Shown: piece by piece, positions 1 through 8,298 of the stretch
How the letters are laid out: each line of letters begins with the position of its first letter
How positions within the stretch are numbered: the stretch's first letter is position 1
NCBI GenBank assembly: GCA_963846475.1
Contig: CAWJVZ010000004.1
Span: forward strand, 4,216,001 to 4,280,000
Direction: 5' to 3'
Source: DASWJZ01 sp963846475
GTDB lineage: Bacteria; Pseudomonadota; Alphaproteobacteria; Rhizobiales; Afifellaceae
DNA: 64,000 nucleotides
Notes under the pieces: model-generated
Told to the model about the DNA's origin: nothing
The model's input: the letters and a program-made list of their open reading frames with translations, nothing else
The model's database searches: none
Position numbers and translations under genes: made by a program

Positions 1-582
1 TTCAAGGTCGCTGCCGTCGACATGACGACGATCCCGGCCCAGTACCATCGCCAGGTCGTCAGGGATCCCACCGGCGAGCCTCCCGGGACGATCGTCGTCG
101 ATCCCGGCCAGCGCTTCCTCTATCTCGTGCTCGGCGACGGCAAGGCGATGCGCTACGGCATCGGCGTCGGCCGCGAAGGTTTCGGCTGGAACGGCGTCGC
201 CACCATCCAGCGCAAGCAGAAATGGCCGAGCTGGCATCCGCCGGTCGAGATGCAGGCGCGCGACGAGCGGGCGCGCCAGTGGAAGGACGGGATGCCGGGC
301 GGGCCGAGCAACCCGCTCGGCGCGCGCGCCCTCTACCTCTATCAGAACGGCAGGGATACGCTCTACCGCATCCACGGCACCAACGAGCCGCAGTCGATCG
401 GCCGCGCCGTGTCGTCCGGCTGCATCCGCATGCTGAACGCCGACGTGATCGACCTCTACGACCGCGTGCCGACCGGATCTCGCGTGGTCGTGCTGCCGTC
501 GTTGAGCCCCATGGCGCGGCTCAGCGGCTCTATTCCGGCTTCGGTCAGGAACCTGCCGGGGACCGTCTCTCGTATCTGGTGA
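1..582 (+). CDS. L,D-transpeptidase (YkuD family), 5' end outside window
   Basis: This is a peptidoglycan cross-linking or lipoprotein-attaching L,D-transpeptidase acting in the periplasm. The YkuD catalytic signature is present: His in RIHGTNEP and the nucleophile Cys in SSGCIRM, about 16 residues apart, which is the family spacing. The frame is open to base 1, and the residues before the ATG at 22 (FKVAAVD) look coding, so the N-terminus with its export signal probably lies upstream of the window. The C-terminal tail after VVVLP is longer than usual. Rhizobial relatives have the same GTIVVD...RFLYLV...GREGF layout. The family call is secure; the exact substrate is unknown. Confidence 0.9.
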   Translation, partial: FKVAAVDMTTIPAQYHRQVVRDPTGEPPGTIVVDPGQRFLYLVLGDGKAMRYGIGVGREGFGWNGVATIQRKQKWPSWHPPVEMQARDERARQWKDGMPGGPSNPLGARALYLYQNGRDTLYRIHGTNEPQSIGRAVSSGCIRMLNADVIDLYDRVPTGSRVVVLPSLSPMARLSGSIPASVRNLPGTVSRIW

Positions 583-636
583 CCGGCGCGCTCTGGAGAT
601 TACGGCCGGCGGCTCCCGCCGCCGGCCAGCCCGGTC

Positions 637-882
637 CTATTGGCCGGCGCGAACCTTCGGGTCCATGTTCTCAAAGCTTTCGATGATACCCTCGGTCTCG
701 CGCTTCTCGTCGGCGACGACCAGCCGCTCGTTATGGAAGCGGCCTTGATCGGTGCCGTGCAGCTTGTTCTTGCCGCGGATCTCGTTGGCAAAATCGTCCT
801 GGTCGAAAGCGTCCGGGCTGGTTTCGCCGACATGCTCGACGCCATTCTTCGTGCCCATGCCCTTGTGGCTCGCATTGGCCAT
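637..882 (-). CDS. Small hydrophilic protein, probably stress-induced
   Basis: This 81-residue, charged, soluble protein begins MANASHKGMGTKNG and ends DPKVRAGQ. I do not recognise a family. The ATG at 882 is chosen because AGGAG lies just upstream and because a perfect EcfG-type promoter (GGAAC-N17-CGTT) lies about 30 bases before it, which would give a short leader ending in that ribosome site. There is no signal peptide or membrane segment. It is probably a small general-stress protein; no molecular function can be assigned from sequence. Confidence 0.7.
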   Translation of the reverse strand: MANASHKGMGTKNGVEHVGETSPDAFDQDDFANEIRGKNKLHGTDQGRFHNERLVVADEKRETEGIIESFENMDPKVRAGQ

Positions 883-912
883 GACCGGTCTCCTGTGAAG
901 TCTCCCTTGGAC

Positions 913-938
913 AACGCCGTGCAAGGAGGGGCCGTTCC
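913..938 (-). promoter_or_regulatory. EcfG (general stress sigma) promoter
   Basis: Read on the minus strand, GGAAC (934-938) is followed by a 17-base spacer and CGTT (913-916). This is the alphaproteobacterial EcfG consensus. It faces the small gene ending at 637, and the -10 lies about 30 bases from its ATG. Confidence 0.7.
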
Positions 939-963
939 GGCCGCGACGGGCTTTCGGATTCGC

Positions 964-1596
964 TCAGTCGAAATGCTGGCGGAAAAGCGGCGCCAGCGCC
1001 GGCAGCCGCTCCGCCTCCGCCGCGACGCCTGCCAGCTTCGGGCATTCCTTGGCGAACCAGGTCTGGCGTGGCCGCCAATGGACCATCGCGCCGACATAGA
1101 GGTCGAGCGCCGAGAAGCGCGCGCCGAGGAACCACGGCGCGGGCGCGATTGCCGCCTCGACCTGCCGCCACAGGCTTTCGCGGTGCCGGTCGGTCGCCGT
1201 CCTCAGCATGGCCGCTTCCTCCCGGTCCGGTAGCCATTTCTTCGGGTCGTCGCCATAGGTGAAGGTCGGATAGATGGCGGCAACCAGGAAGATCAGCCAG
1301 CGCAGGAAAGGCGCCCGCTCCGCCGTGCCGGGCGGCGGCACGAGCCCGGCCTCAGGCGCCATGTCATGGATGAGGAGCACGATGGCCGCGCTCTCCGTCA
1401 TCACGCTCCCGTCCGGCATGATCAGGGTAGGCACCTGACCGAGCGGGTTCAGCGCAATGAGCCGGTCGCGCGCCGGGCCGGGCTGGTCGTAATCCACCTC
1501 TTCGTAGCGGTAAGGCATGCCGGCCACGCGGAGAGCCGCCTCGACGAAGAAATTGCCGCAGCCGCGGCAGCCGAGCAGGCGGTAGGGCTCTGCCAT
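964..1596 (-). CDS. Glutathione S-transferase family protein
   Basis: This 210-residue cytosolic protein has the usual GST length. The N-terminal thioredoxin-like half (about 1-80) carries the cis-proline loop QVPTL and the glutathione-contacting MTESAAI. The C-terminal half is helical, with LGARFSALDLYVGAM as the conserved N-capping region. The start MAEPYRLLG is at the expected place for the first beta strand. It presumably conjugates or reduces small electrophiles with glutathione; the substrate cannot be inferred. It stands alone, just downstream of the DUF1127-like gene on the same strand. Confidence 0.85.
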   Translation of the reverse strand: MAEPYRLLGCRGCGNFFVEAALRVAGMPYRYEEVDYDQPGPARDRLIALNPLGQVPTLIMPDGSVMTESAAIVLLIHDMAPEAGLVPPPGTAERAPFLRWLIFLVAAIYPTFTYGDDPKKWLPDREEAAMLRTATDRHRESLWRQVEAAIAPAPWFLGARFSALDLYVGAMVHWRPRQTWFAKECPKLAGVAAEAERLPALAPLFRQHFD

Positions 1597-1615
1597 GCTT
1601 CACTCCCGTGTCCGT

Positions 1616-1889
1616 TCAAACGCCCGTGCCGCCCCACAGGCTCCGGCCGGGCTCGGTCGATTCCAGCCGATCGCCGGTGCGCTTCAGGCCCATGTCGCGG
1701 AGGAGGTGGTCGTCGACGCCTTCGAGCTTGCGCCGGAGTTCTGCTTCCATGCGGATGCGCTTGATGACAGAGCCCGTCTGATCAAGCCATTGCCGCGCCG
1801 CCTCCACCCGTGTGCCGAAGCCGCCGCGACGCTTCTGCGAACTCGGTCCGGCCGCCCTGCTGCCGGTCGAAAATCAAGATCTGCACCAT
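1616..1889 (-). pseudogene. DUF1127-like small protein, one-base frame break
   Basis: The 3' part encodes a DUF1127-type C-terminus (LEGVDDHLLRDMGLKR). The only in-frame start, GTG at 1807, would cut the protein, while coding-like sequence continues upstream to a TGA. Deleting one + strand C at 1875 joins it to an ATG at 1889, giving MVQILFSTGSR... and a 90-residue product. This matches the window-wide pattern of single-C insertions, so the gene may be intact in the organism. DUF1127 proteins are small, basic and often regulatory or stress-related. The gene is divergent from the WYL regulator. Confidence 0.55.
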
Positions 1890-2005
1890 GGCGATGCTCC
1901 CTGTCTTTGCGGCGGGACCATGCAATGCGATACCTGCCAGCAGGATGTCAGGTTTGATCGGCCGCAATCGGCAGCCCAAAAATTCTCCATCCGGAGCCGC
2001 GTCGC

Positions 2006-3004
2006 GTGAATTCCATCGAGCGCGCACTCGCCATCCTGCTGCTGCTGAGCCGCCGAAAGCTGCTGTCTGCGACGGAGCTGGCGCGCCGCTTCGCCGTATC
2101 GGTGCGCACCATTTACCGCGACATCGACCGGCTGATCGCGCTGGGCATTCCCGTCGAGGCGGAGCGCGGCGCGGAGGGCGGCTTCCGCCTCGCCGCCGAG
2201 TTTCTGGCGCCGCCGATCGCGCTGAACCGCGTCGAGACTACCGCGCTCCTCGTCGCGCTCACGCTGGTGCGCGGCTTGAAGACGACGCCGCTCCTGCCGC
2301 AGCTGGAGACGGCCGAGGCGAAGCTCCTCGCCGCCCTGCCGCAGGCGGCGCGCGACATTATGGCCAGGGGCGCCCGCATCGTCGGCATCGAACGGGCGCC
2401 CGACGACATCTTTCATGGCGAGCGCCCGGCCGAAAAACCCGTCGACCAGCACGCGGCGGTGGACCTGTTCCTGGAAGGCATCCTCACCCAGCGCCGGGTC
2501 GATCTCACCCACCGGAATTTCTACAAGCAGACGGAGCGCGTCCACGAGGTCGAGCCGCACGGTCTGCTGTGGGACCGCGACCGCTGGTACCTGGTCGGCC
2601 GCTCGCTTGCCGCCGGCGAGCTCCGCATGTGGCGCGCCGATCGCGTGACGTCGGTCGTGGTGACCGGCATGGCCTTTCGCCCGCTGGCCGATTTCGACAT
2701 CCGCGCGCTCCTGAACCGGCAATGGCTGGAGCAGGCCATGCGGAGCTGGGACCGGGAGGGCGAAGGCACCCGCATCCGGATGCGCCCGGAAGCCGCCGAG
2801 ACGCTTCGCCGTGACTGGTATTACCGCCACGCCATCTTCACGCCGGACGGCGACGCGGTCATCATGACGCTCTCCGACACCGATCCCGCGACGATCCTGC
2901 CGCTCGTCCGCTGGCTCGGCCCCGACACGGAAATCCTGGCGCCGCAGACGCTCCGCGATAGGCTTTGCCGGGAGCTGGAGGCGATTCTGCAGGTCTACGG
3001 ATAG
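2006..3004 (+). CDS. YafY-type HTH/WYL-domain transcriptional regulator
   Basis: This 332-residue regulator starts with GTG at 2006. Residues 1-60 form a DeoR-like winged helix (LLSATELARRFAVSVRTIYRDIDRL). The middle carries the WYL domain (HGLLWDRDRWYLVGRS...MWRADRV), a ligand-sensing SH3-like fold that binds nucleic acid or small molecules. The C-terminal WCX extension runs to the end. The length is standard for the family. It is divergent from the DUF1127-like gene, with a shared 120-200 bp upstream region, and the murein transglycosylase follows after 11 bases. The ligand and targets are unknown. Confidence 0.85.
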   Translation: MNSIERALAILLLLSRRKLLSATELARRFAVSVRTIYRDIDRLIALGIPVEAERGAEGGFRLAAEFLAPPIALNRVETTALLVALTLVRGLKTTPLLPQLETAEAKLLAALPQAARDIMARGARIVGIERAPDDIFHGERPAEKPVDQHAAVDLFLEGILTQRRVDLTHRNFYKQTERVHEVEPHGLLWDRDRWYLVGRSLAAGELRMWRADRVTSVVVTGMAFRPLADFDIRALLNRQWLEQAMRSWDREGEGTRIRMRPEAAETLRRDWYYRHAIFTPDGDAVIMTLSDTDPATILPLVRWLGPDTEILAPQTLRDRLCRELEAILQVYG

Positions 3005-3015
3005 AGGAGCAGGCG

Positions 3016-4224
3016 ATGCGGCGTTGGGAGTTGCTGGGGATTTCTGTCGCGCTGGTGATCGCTGCTCATGCCGGCGCCGCCTCCGCCGATACGAGCTGCC
3101 GCGGCGGGCAGTCTTTCGACGATTTTCTGGCCGGCCTTCGCCAGGAGGCGGCGCGGCAGGGGATTTCGGAAAACGCTCTAGCGGCGCTCGACGGCGTCAC
3201 CTACGACGAGCGCGTCTTCAAGCAGGACCGCGGCCAGCCGACGCTGTCGCAGAGTTTTCTGGAGTTCGCCGGCCGCGTCGTTTCCGCCGACCGGCTGCAG
3301 CGCGGCCGCGCGCTCCTGCAAGAACACGCCAAGACGTTTGCCTGGATCGAGCGCGACTACGGCGTGCCGGGGCCGGTCATCGTCGCCTTCTGGGGGCTGG
3401 AGACCGATTACGGCGGCTACATGGGCGAGTTCTCCTCGCTTCGCTCGCTCGCCACGCTCGCCTATGACTGCCGCCGCCCGGATTATTTCCGCGCCGAGTT
3501 CTTCGACGCGCTCAGAATCGTCGATCGCGGCGACATAAGGCCGGCCGATATGAGGGGCGCCTGGGCTGGCGAGCTCGGCCAGGTCCAGTTCACCCCCTCC
3601 AACTACCTCAAACATGCCGTCGACTACGACGGCGACGGCAGGCGCGATCTGGTCGGCAGCGTGCCGGACGCGCTGGCTTCGACGGCGAGCTACCTCAAAA
3701 GCCTCGGCTGGCGGCGGGGCGAGCCCTGGCTTGAGGAGGTGCGGGTGGCCGACGGGGTGCCGTGGCAGGAGTCGGCGCGTGCCATCAAGCAGCCGCGCGC
3801 CTTCTGGGCGGCAGTCGGCGTCCGGCGGGCCGACGGCAGCGCGCTTCCGGCCGACCGCGTCCCCGCCTCGCTGCTGCTGCCGATGGGCAGGTTCGGCCCG
3901 GCCTTCCTCGCCTACGAGAACTTCGGCATCTATTGGGAATGGAACCAGAGCTCCAATTACTCCCTGGCGGCGGCCTATTTCGCTACGCGGCTCGCCGGTG
4001 CGCCGCCGATGCGAAAAGGCGAAGCGCCGGAAATCCTCTCCGCCGGCGAGATGCGCGAGCTGCAGGAGCGGCTGAACCGCGCCGGCTTCGACGCCGGCAC
4101 GCCCGACGGGCGGCTTGGCGAGACGACGCGGGCCGGAGTGAAGCGGGCGCAGCTCGGATTCGGCCTGCCGGCCGACGGCTACCCGACGCGCGAGCTGTTG
4201 CAGAAGCTGCGACAGGGCAGGTGA
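3016..4224 (+). CDS. Lytic murein transglycosylase (MltB-like) with peptidoglycan-binding domain
   Basis: This 402-residue exported enzyme cleaves peptidoglycan glycan strands to 1,6-anhydro-muropeptides. The start is ATG 3016 with GAGGAGC upstream. Residues 1-25 are a Sec signal peptide ending ASADT. The SLT_2 catalytic domain follows (about 30-325), with the catalytic Glu129 in FWGLETDYGG and the conserved ELGQVQFTPSNYL. A C-terminal peptidoglycan-binding domain (about 335-402, LQERLNRAGFDAGTPDG) ends the protein. The RGQPTLSQSFLEF motif is typical of the family in Rhizobiales. Confidence 0.9.
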   Translation: MRRWELLGISVALVIAAHAGAASADTSCRGGQSFDDFLAGLRQEAARQGISENALAALDGVTYDERVFKQDRGQPTLSQSFLEFAGRVVSADRLQRGRALLQEHAKTFAWIERDYGVPGPVIVAFWGLETDYGGYMGEFSSLRSLATLAYDCRRPDYFRAEFFDALRIVDRGDIRPADMRGAWAGELGQVQFTPSNYLKHAVDYDGDGRRDLVGSVPDALASTASYLKSLGWRRGEPWLEEVRVADGVPWQESARAIKQPRAFWAAVGVRRADGSALPADRVPASLLLPMGRFGPAFLAYENFGIYWEWNQSSNYSLAAAYFATRLAGAPPMRKGEAPEILSAGEMRELQERLNRAGFDAGTPDGRLGETTRAGVKRAQLGFGLPADGYPTRELLQKLRQGR

Positions 4225-4251
4225 ATCGCCGGCGGGCGGAGTCCCTCGCGC

Positions 4252-4331
4252 AGCCCGGATGGAGCGAAGCGAAAGCCGGGGTGAACACCTCGCGAGAGGC
4301 ATCCCGCACTGCGCTTCGCTCCATGCGGGCT
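4252..4331. repeat. Inverted repeat with 20-bp arms (19/20)
   Basis: The arms 4252-4271 and 4312-4331 share agcccg[g/c]atggagcgaagcg in opposite orientation, with one mismatch. The repeat lies between two convergent genes, so the transcript from either side can fold into a long hairpin and may terminate there. It resembles a dispersed palindromic repeat rather than a simple terminator, since no U-tract follows. Confidence 0.75.
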
Positions 4332-4343
4332 ACTGGTGTCCGC

Positions 4344-5369
4344 TCAGTTCAGCCCGCAAAATTCCGCCGTCGTCTCGGCGCCGACGATGGTGATGGGCGC
4401 CCCCTTGGACACCACGTATTCGCTCTCGCCGAACCGCACGAACGGGGCCTTGCCCGAGGGGCCGGCCTTCTGGCGGGCCCAGTCGAAAGTGTAGCCGAGC
4501 GACGTCCAGGGATAGCCGGTCGGCTCGGCGGCCCCGTAGGATTGATAATATTGCTGGTTGAAGAACGCTTGCTGCCGTTCGCAACCTGCCGGCGGCGTGG
4601 CACTGCTGCAGGCGTCGTCGGCGCTGCCGCGCACGGGGCAGCTCGTCGTGTCGATTTCCGGCGATGCGCACGGGCGAAAAATTGTCGTACCCGCATCGGG
4701 AGCCGCGATCGTAAAAGTGAGGAAGGTCGTCTTGCCGTTCAGCGGCGGTAATCCGAGCCGTTGCTCCAGGCGGAGGCTGAGGCGCGCCGCGTCGTTGCCG
4801 TTCTGCTGCACGAAGGCCTTGCAGAAATTCTGCAGGTGCGGCGCTACGGTGACCCAGGTATCGCCCGGCGCGGCGGCAACCCAGTCGCCCGCGGCGGTCT
4901 TGTAGCGCGCCAGTTGCCCGCTCCGGATCCAGGTTGCGACAGTCACCGGCCCGCCCGGGGTGATCGGCACGAGCGAATTGGAAACCGCCTCTGGTGTGGC
5001 GATCTCCATCTCTTCAAGGGCATCCAGGTAGGTTTGATACCAGTTGCGGAGCCGGGTCGCTTCGGTCAGTTCCGGAACGCAGACTTTTGGTCGCTCGACC
5101 GCGGTGCCGCCTGAGGATGCCGCAGCCTGAGGCAGCTGGAAGGGATCGCCGATGAAAGCGAATCCCGCGGCGCTCCTGGCGTTGGTGGCCAGCATGATGG
5201 CGAATTGGAATCCAGGGTCGCCGTAGTAGAAATCCGCGAGATCGGCGAGCATGGTCGCGGGGAATATTTCCGCGGTGGCCAAGCAGCTGGTCTGCCCATG
5301 CGACGTCGCCGGAAACAGCGCGATGAGCAAGAGGCAGACGGCAGCACGTCGCAAAGGATAGAAAGCCAT
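4344..5369 (-). CDS. Exported protein with a LysM-like N-terminal stretch, function unknown
   Basis: This 341-residue protein has a clear signal peptide (hydrophobic core AAVCLLLIALF, cleavage near SHGQTS). Just after it comes MLADLADFYYGDPGFQFAIML, which resembles a LysM repeat (the ...YYGDP... pattern), suggesting wall binding. The rest is unfamiliar. There are about nine cysteines, several clustered near CASPEIDTTSCPV and DDACSSATPPAGC, consistent with disulfides in the periplasm. No catalytic motif is visible. It is divergent from ivd and convergent with the transglycosylase. The LysM suggestion is weak and rests on pattern alone. Confidence 0.7.
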   Translation of the reverse strand: MAFYPLRRAAVCLLLIALFPATSHGQTSCLATAEIFPATMLADLADFYYGDPGFQFAIMLATNARSAAGFAFIGDPFQLPQAAASSGGTAVERPKVCVPELTEATRLRNWYQTYLDALEEMEIATPEAVSNSLVPITPGGPVTVATWIRSGQLARYKTAAGDWVAAAPGDTWVTVAPHLQNFCKAFVQQNGNDAARLSLRLEQRLGLPPLNGKTTFLTFTIAAPDAGTTIFRPCASPEIDTTSCPVRGSADDACSSATPPAGCERQQAFFNQQYYQSYGAAEPTGYPWTSLGYTFDWARQKAGPSGKAPFVRFGESEYVVSKGAPITIVGAETTAEFCGLN

Positions 5370-5444
5370 TCCCGCCTCCTTCGATAAAATGCGACGCTGA
5401 TCTTTAGTTGCTCCACTGACCGCAGCCGAGCGCCCGCGACGAGG

Positions 5445-6626
5445 ATGAAAATGCTAGCCAATGCTTCCCGCATGTTCAACTTCGGCCTCGGCGAGACGGC
5501 CGACATGCTGCGCGACAGCGTCGCCGCCTTCGCCGCCGACCGCATCGCCCCGCTCGCCGAGCGCGTCGACCGCGAGGACTGGTTTCCGCGTGAGCTTTGG
5601 CCGGAGATGGGGCAGCTCGGCCTGCACGGCATCACCGTGGCGGAGGAGGAGGGCGGTGCGGGGCTCGGCTATCTCGAGCATTGCGTCGCCATGGAGGAGA
5701 TTTCGCGCGCCTCCGGCTCCGTAGGCCTCTCCTACGGCGCCCATTCCAATCTCTGCGTGAACCAGATCTTTCGCTGGGGCCGGCCCGAGCAGAAGGCGCG
5801 CTACCTGCCAAAGCTCATCTCCGGCGAGCACCTCGGGGCGCTCGCCATGTCGGAGGCCGGCGCCGGCTCCGACGTCGTGTCCATGAAGCTTCGGGCGGAG
5901 AAGCGCGGCGACCGCTATGTTCTGAACGGCACGAAATTCTGGATCACCAACGGCCCGCAGGCGGACACGCTCGTCGTCTACGCCAAGACCGATCCGGAGG
6001 CCGGCGCCCGCGGCATCACCGCCTTCCTCGTCGAGAAGGGCTTTGCGGGTTTCTCGGTGGCGCAGAAACTCGACAAGCTCGGCATGCGCGGCTCGGAAAC
6101 GGGCGAGCTGGTCTTCCAGGATTGCGAGGTGCCGGAAGAAAATGTCCTGGGCGAGCCGGGGCAGGGCGTTTCGGTGCTGATGTCCGGTCTCGACTACGAG
6201 CGCACCGTGCTCGCCGCCGGCCCGCTCGGCCTCATGCAGGCGGCGCTCGACGCGGTCTTGCCCTACGTACACGAGCGAAAGCAGTTCGGCCGGCCGATCG
6301 GCTCGTTCCAGCTGATGCAGGGAAAGCTCGCCGACATGTACGTGACGCTCTCCGCCGCTCGCGCCTATGTCTATGCGGTGGCGAAGGCCTGCGACCGCGG
6401 CGAGACGACGCGCGAAGACTCGGCCGGCGCGATCCTCTTCGCCGCCGAGAAGGCGACGCAGCTCTGCCTCGACGCCATCCAGTGTCTCGGCGGCAACGGC
6501 TACATCAACGATTATCCCACCGGGCGCCTGTTGCGGGACGCAAAGCTCTACGAGATTGGCGCCGGCACGAGCGAAATCCGCCGCATGCTCATCGGGCGCG
6601 AGATTTTTGAGAAGACGGGTTCGTGA
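5445..6626 (+). CDS. ivd: Isovaleryl-CoA dehydrogenase
   Basis: This 393-residue FAD enzyme oxidises isovaleryl-CoA to 3-methylcrotonyl-CoA in leucine degradation. The acyl-CoA dehydrogenase domains occur in order, with the FAD and substrate motif AMSEAGAGSDVVSM, GTKFWITNG, and C-terminal GGNGYINDYPTGRLLRDAKLYEIGAGTSEI written here in part only (GGNGYI..., IGAGTSEI). The base sits in GLDYERTVLA (Glu252), the position used by isovaleryl-CoA dehydrogenases rather than the C-terminal Glu of medium-chain enzymes. mccB, the next enzyme of the pathway, lies about 9 kb downstream, and the usual liu cluster is split by accessory genes. Confidence 0.92.
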   Translation: MKMLANASRMFNFGLGETADMLRDSVAAFAADRIAPLAERVDREDWFPRELWPEMGQLGLHGITVAEEEGGAGLGYLEHCVAMEEISRASGSVGLSYGAHSNLCVNQIFRWGRPEQKARYLPKLISGEHLGALAMSEAGAGSDVVSMKLRAEKRGDRYVLNGTKFWITNGPQADTLVVYAKTDPEAGARGITAFLVEKGFAGFSVAQKLDKLGMRGSETGELVFQDCEVPEENVLGEPGQGVSVLMSGLDYERTVLAAGPLGLMQAALDAVLPYVHERKQFGRPIGSFQLMQGKLADMYVTLSAARAYVYAVAKACDRGETTREDSAGAILFAAEKATQLCLDAIQCLGGNGYINDYPTGRLLRDAKLYEIGAGTSEIRRMLIGREIFEKTGS

Positions 6627-6627
6627 G

Positions 6628-6641
6628 TTCGAATTTCGAAT
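6628..6641. promoter_or_regulatory. Tandem TTCGAAT repeats, possible operator
   Basis: TTCGAAT occurs twice in direct succession (6628-6634, 6635-6641), each holding the palindrome TTCGAA, just after the ivd stop and 22 bases before the AbrB-type gene. Such proteins usually autoregulate, so this may be its operator. This is inference only. Confidence 0.35.
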
Positions 6642-6663
6642 CTGGCGATCTGAGGAAGGTCGT

Positions 6664-6969
6664 ATGTCGGATCAAAACGAAAAAACGGTAGATGACGACT
6701 GGCCGCCTGCTCCGTTGCGGCGTCTTCGGCTGCAGGTTAACCAGGAAGGCGAGGTTGTGGTGCCGGCCGAATTCGTCCGCGCACTTGGCCTGCACCAATA
6801 CGACGTCCTGCTTGCATGGGTGGAAGGCGAGGAACTACGGCTGGAGACGCTCGCTTCCGGACTTCGGAAAGCAGAGCATTATTTCAGGTCGCGCGTGACG
6901 ACCGGGTATCTGTCCGACGAACTCATCGCGGACAGGCGCGTCGAGGCGCTGCGGGAAGTCTGGGAATAG
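6664..6969 (+). CDS. AbrB/MazE-fold DNA-binding protein, no partner toxin
   Basis: This 101-residue protein begins at ATG 6664 with GAGGAAGG upstream. Residues 20-60 form the SpoVT-AbrB swapped-hairpin barrel (LRLQVNQEGEVVVPAEFVRAL...). The C-terminal tail is helical and could bind a toxin, but the next gene is a membrane protein on the other strand, so no MazF/VapC partner is present. It may be an orphan antitoxin or a transcription factor of the transition-state type. The gene follows ivd by 37 bases and could be co-transcribed. Confidence 0.7.
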   Translation: MSDQNEKTVDDDWPPAPLRRLRLQVNQEGEVVVPAEFVRALGLHQYDVLLAWVEGEELRLETLASGLRKAEHYFRSRVTTGYLSDELIADRRVEALREVWE

Positions 6970-6985
6970 CCGACCGTCCTCGGCG

Positions 6986-7420
6986 TCAATACGCCCGCTC
7001 GCCGATCCGCCGCGCCAGCAGCGAGCCGACCAGCGCCGGCACGGCAAAGAACGAGGCGAGGAGCACCGCCAGCATCATCGTCAGGATGATCAGGCTGAGC
7101 CCCGACTGCATGCCGAGCCCGACGATGAGCACGCCCGCCTGGTGGCCGGCGACCAGCCAGAGCGGCCAGCGCCAGATCCGCTCCGGCACGCGATAGGCGG
7201 CGATCGCCACGGCCAGCGCCATCACCGGCATGCCGAGCACGAAATACGCCTGCGTGTCCCAGGCCTCGCGCAGCCGGAAAGCTTCTTGGCCCATGCCGCC
7301 CCACACCGACAGGCCGGTCCAGACCAGAAGGCCCGTCGCGGCCAGCAAGAGCCCGGTCGCCGTCGGCAGGAGCCCGACGGGGGGAAGGCGGCCGAAATCC
7401 TCTCCGTCACGCATGCGCAA
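6986..7420 (-). CDS. Four-helix integral membrane protein, unknown
   Basis: This 144-residue protein has four hydrophobic segments, roughly at 16-38, 60-80, 86-107 and 109-133, separated by short loops (AYRVPERIWRWP, GMGQEAFRLREAWD). The start could be 7420 or the second ATG at 7414. No enzymatic motif is visible. It is convergent with the AbrB-like gene and divergent from the RraA-family gene. I do not recognise the family. Confidence 0.65.
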   Translation of the reverse strand: MRMRDGEDFGRLPPVGLLPTATGLLLAATGLLVWTGLSVWGGMGQEAFRLREAWDTQAYFVLGMPVMALAVAIAAYRVPERIWRWPLWLVAGHQAGVLIVGLGMQSGLSLIILTMMLAVLLASFFAVPALVGSLLARRIGERAY

Positions 7421-7532
7421 CTCCAGAAACGCTATGGTGAACCGATCCTAGCGCATTATGCTTGACAGCCTCTTAAAGCGGGCCGCGGGCCTTTCAGCCG
7501 CGCGAAGCCGCATTACCAGACCGGACCAACTC

Positions 7533-8234
7533 ATGACGCTGACGCCCGAAATTGCTGCCCGCCTGCGCGGCGCGTCGACCGCCACGATCAGCACCGTGCT
7601 CCTGAAGAAGGGCATCCGCCGCGCCTGGATGCGTGGGCCGATGCCGCTGGCGACCGCGGCGGGTCGACGCGTCGTCGGGCCGGCCTTCACGCTCCGCTTC
7701 GTGCCGGCGCGCGAGGACCTCGCCACGCCGGAATCCTGGTCCTCGCCGCATTCGACCCGCGCCGCAATCGAGGCGATGCCGGAGGGCGCCGTCGCGATCG
7801 TCGATGCGCTCGGCGTGACGGACGCCGGAATTTTCGGCGATATCCTCTGCGCCCGCATGGCGAGGCGCGGCGTCGCGGCGCTGGTCACCGACGGCGCCGT
7901 GCGCGACCTTGCCGGCGTCCTCGGCACGGGCCTGCCGGTCTGGTGCGCCGGCACCGCCGCGCCGGCTTCGGTGGCCGGCCTCACCTTCGTCGGCTGGCAA
8001 GAGCCGATCGGCTGCGGCGGCGTCGCCGTCTTCCCGGACGACGCGATCGTCGCCGACGGCGACGGCGCCGTGGTCGTCCCGCGGGCGCTCGTCGCCGAAG
8101 TTGCAGCGGCCGCCGAGGAGCAGGAGCGTCTGGAGGCGTGGATCATGGGCCAGGTGGAGAAAGGGGCGGAGCTGCCGGGGCTCTACCCGCCCAACGCGGA
8201 GACGAAAGCGCGCTACGAGGCGGAGCGGAAGTAG
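7533..8234 (+). CDS. RraA-family protein (HMG/CHA aldolase-like)
   Basis: This 233-residue protein has the RraA/class II aldolase-like fold. Family motifs seen are the N-terminal ATISTVLLKKGIR, the glycine-rich GDILCARMARRGVAALVTDGAVRD, in which Arg and Asp form the metal and pyruvate site, and the VFPDDAIVADGDGAVVVP segment. The start at ATG 7533 removes a non-conserved upstream extension. In many proteobacteria such genes are catabolic aldolases or dehydratases of hydroxy-oxo acids rather than RNase E inhibitors. The context gives no substrate. Confidence 0.8.
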   Translation: MTLTPEIAARLRGASTATISTVLLKKGIRRAWMRGPMPLATAAGRRVVGPAFTLRFVPAREDLATPESWSSPHSTRAAIEAMPEGAVAIVDALGVTDAGIFGDILCARMARRGVAALVTDGAVRDLAGVLGTGLPVWCAGTAAPASVAGLTFVGWQEPIGCGGVAVFPDDAIVADGDGAVVVPRALVAEVAAAAEEQERLEAWIMGQVEKGAELPGLYPPNAETKARYEAERK

Positions 8235-8254
8235 CCTCCGCCACCTGCGGCCCG

Positions 8255-8273
8255 GTGCTGTCATTGACAGCAC
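8255..8273. promoter_or_regulatory. Palindromic operator upstream of the VapBC-type module
   Basis: GTGCTGTC-att-GACAGCAC is a perfect palindrome with 8-base arms, 26 bases before the antitoxin ATG. RHH antitoxins of this class repress their own operon by binding such sites, so this is the likely autoregulatory operator. Confidence 0.55.
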
Positions 8274-8298
8274 TTTTGCGGAAGAGCATCTTTCCCAC

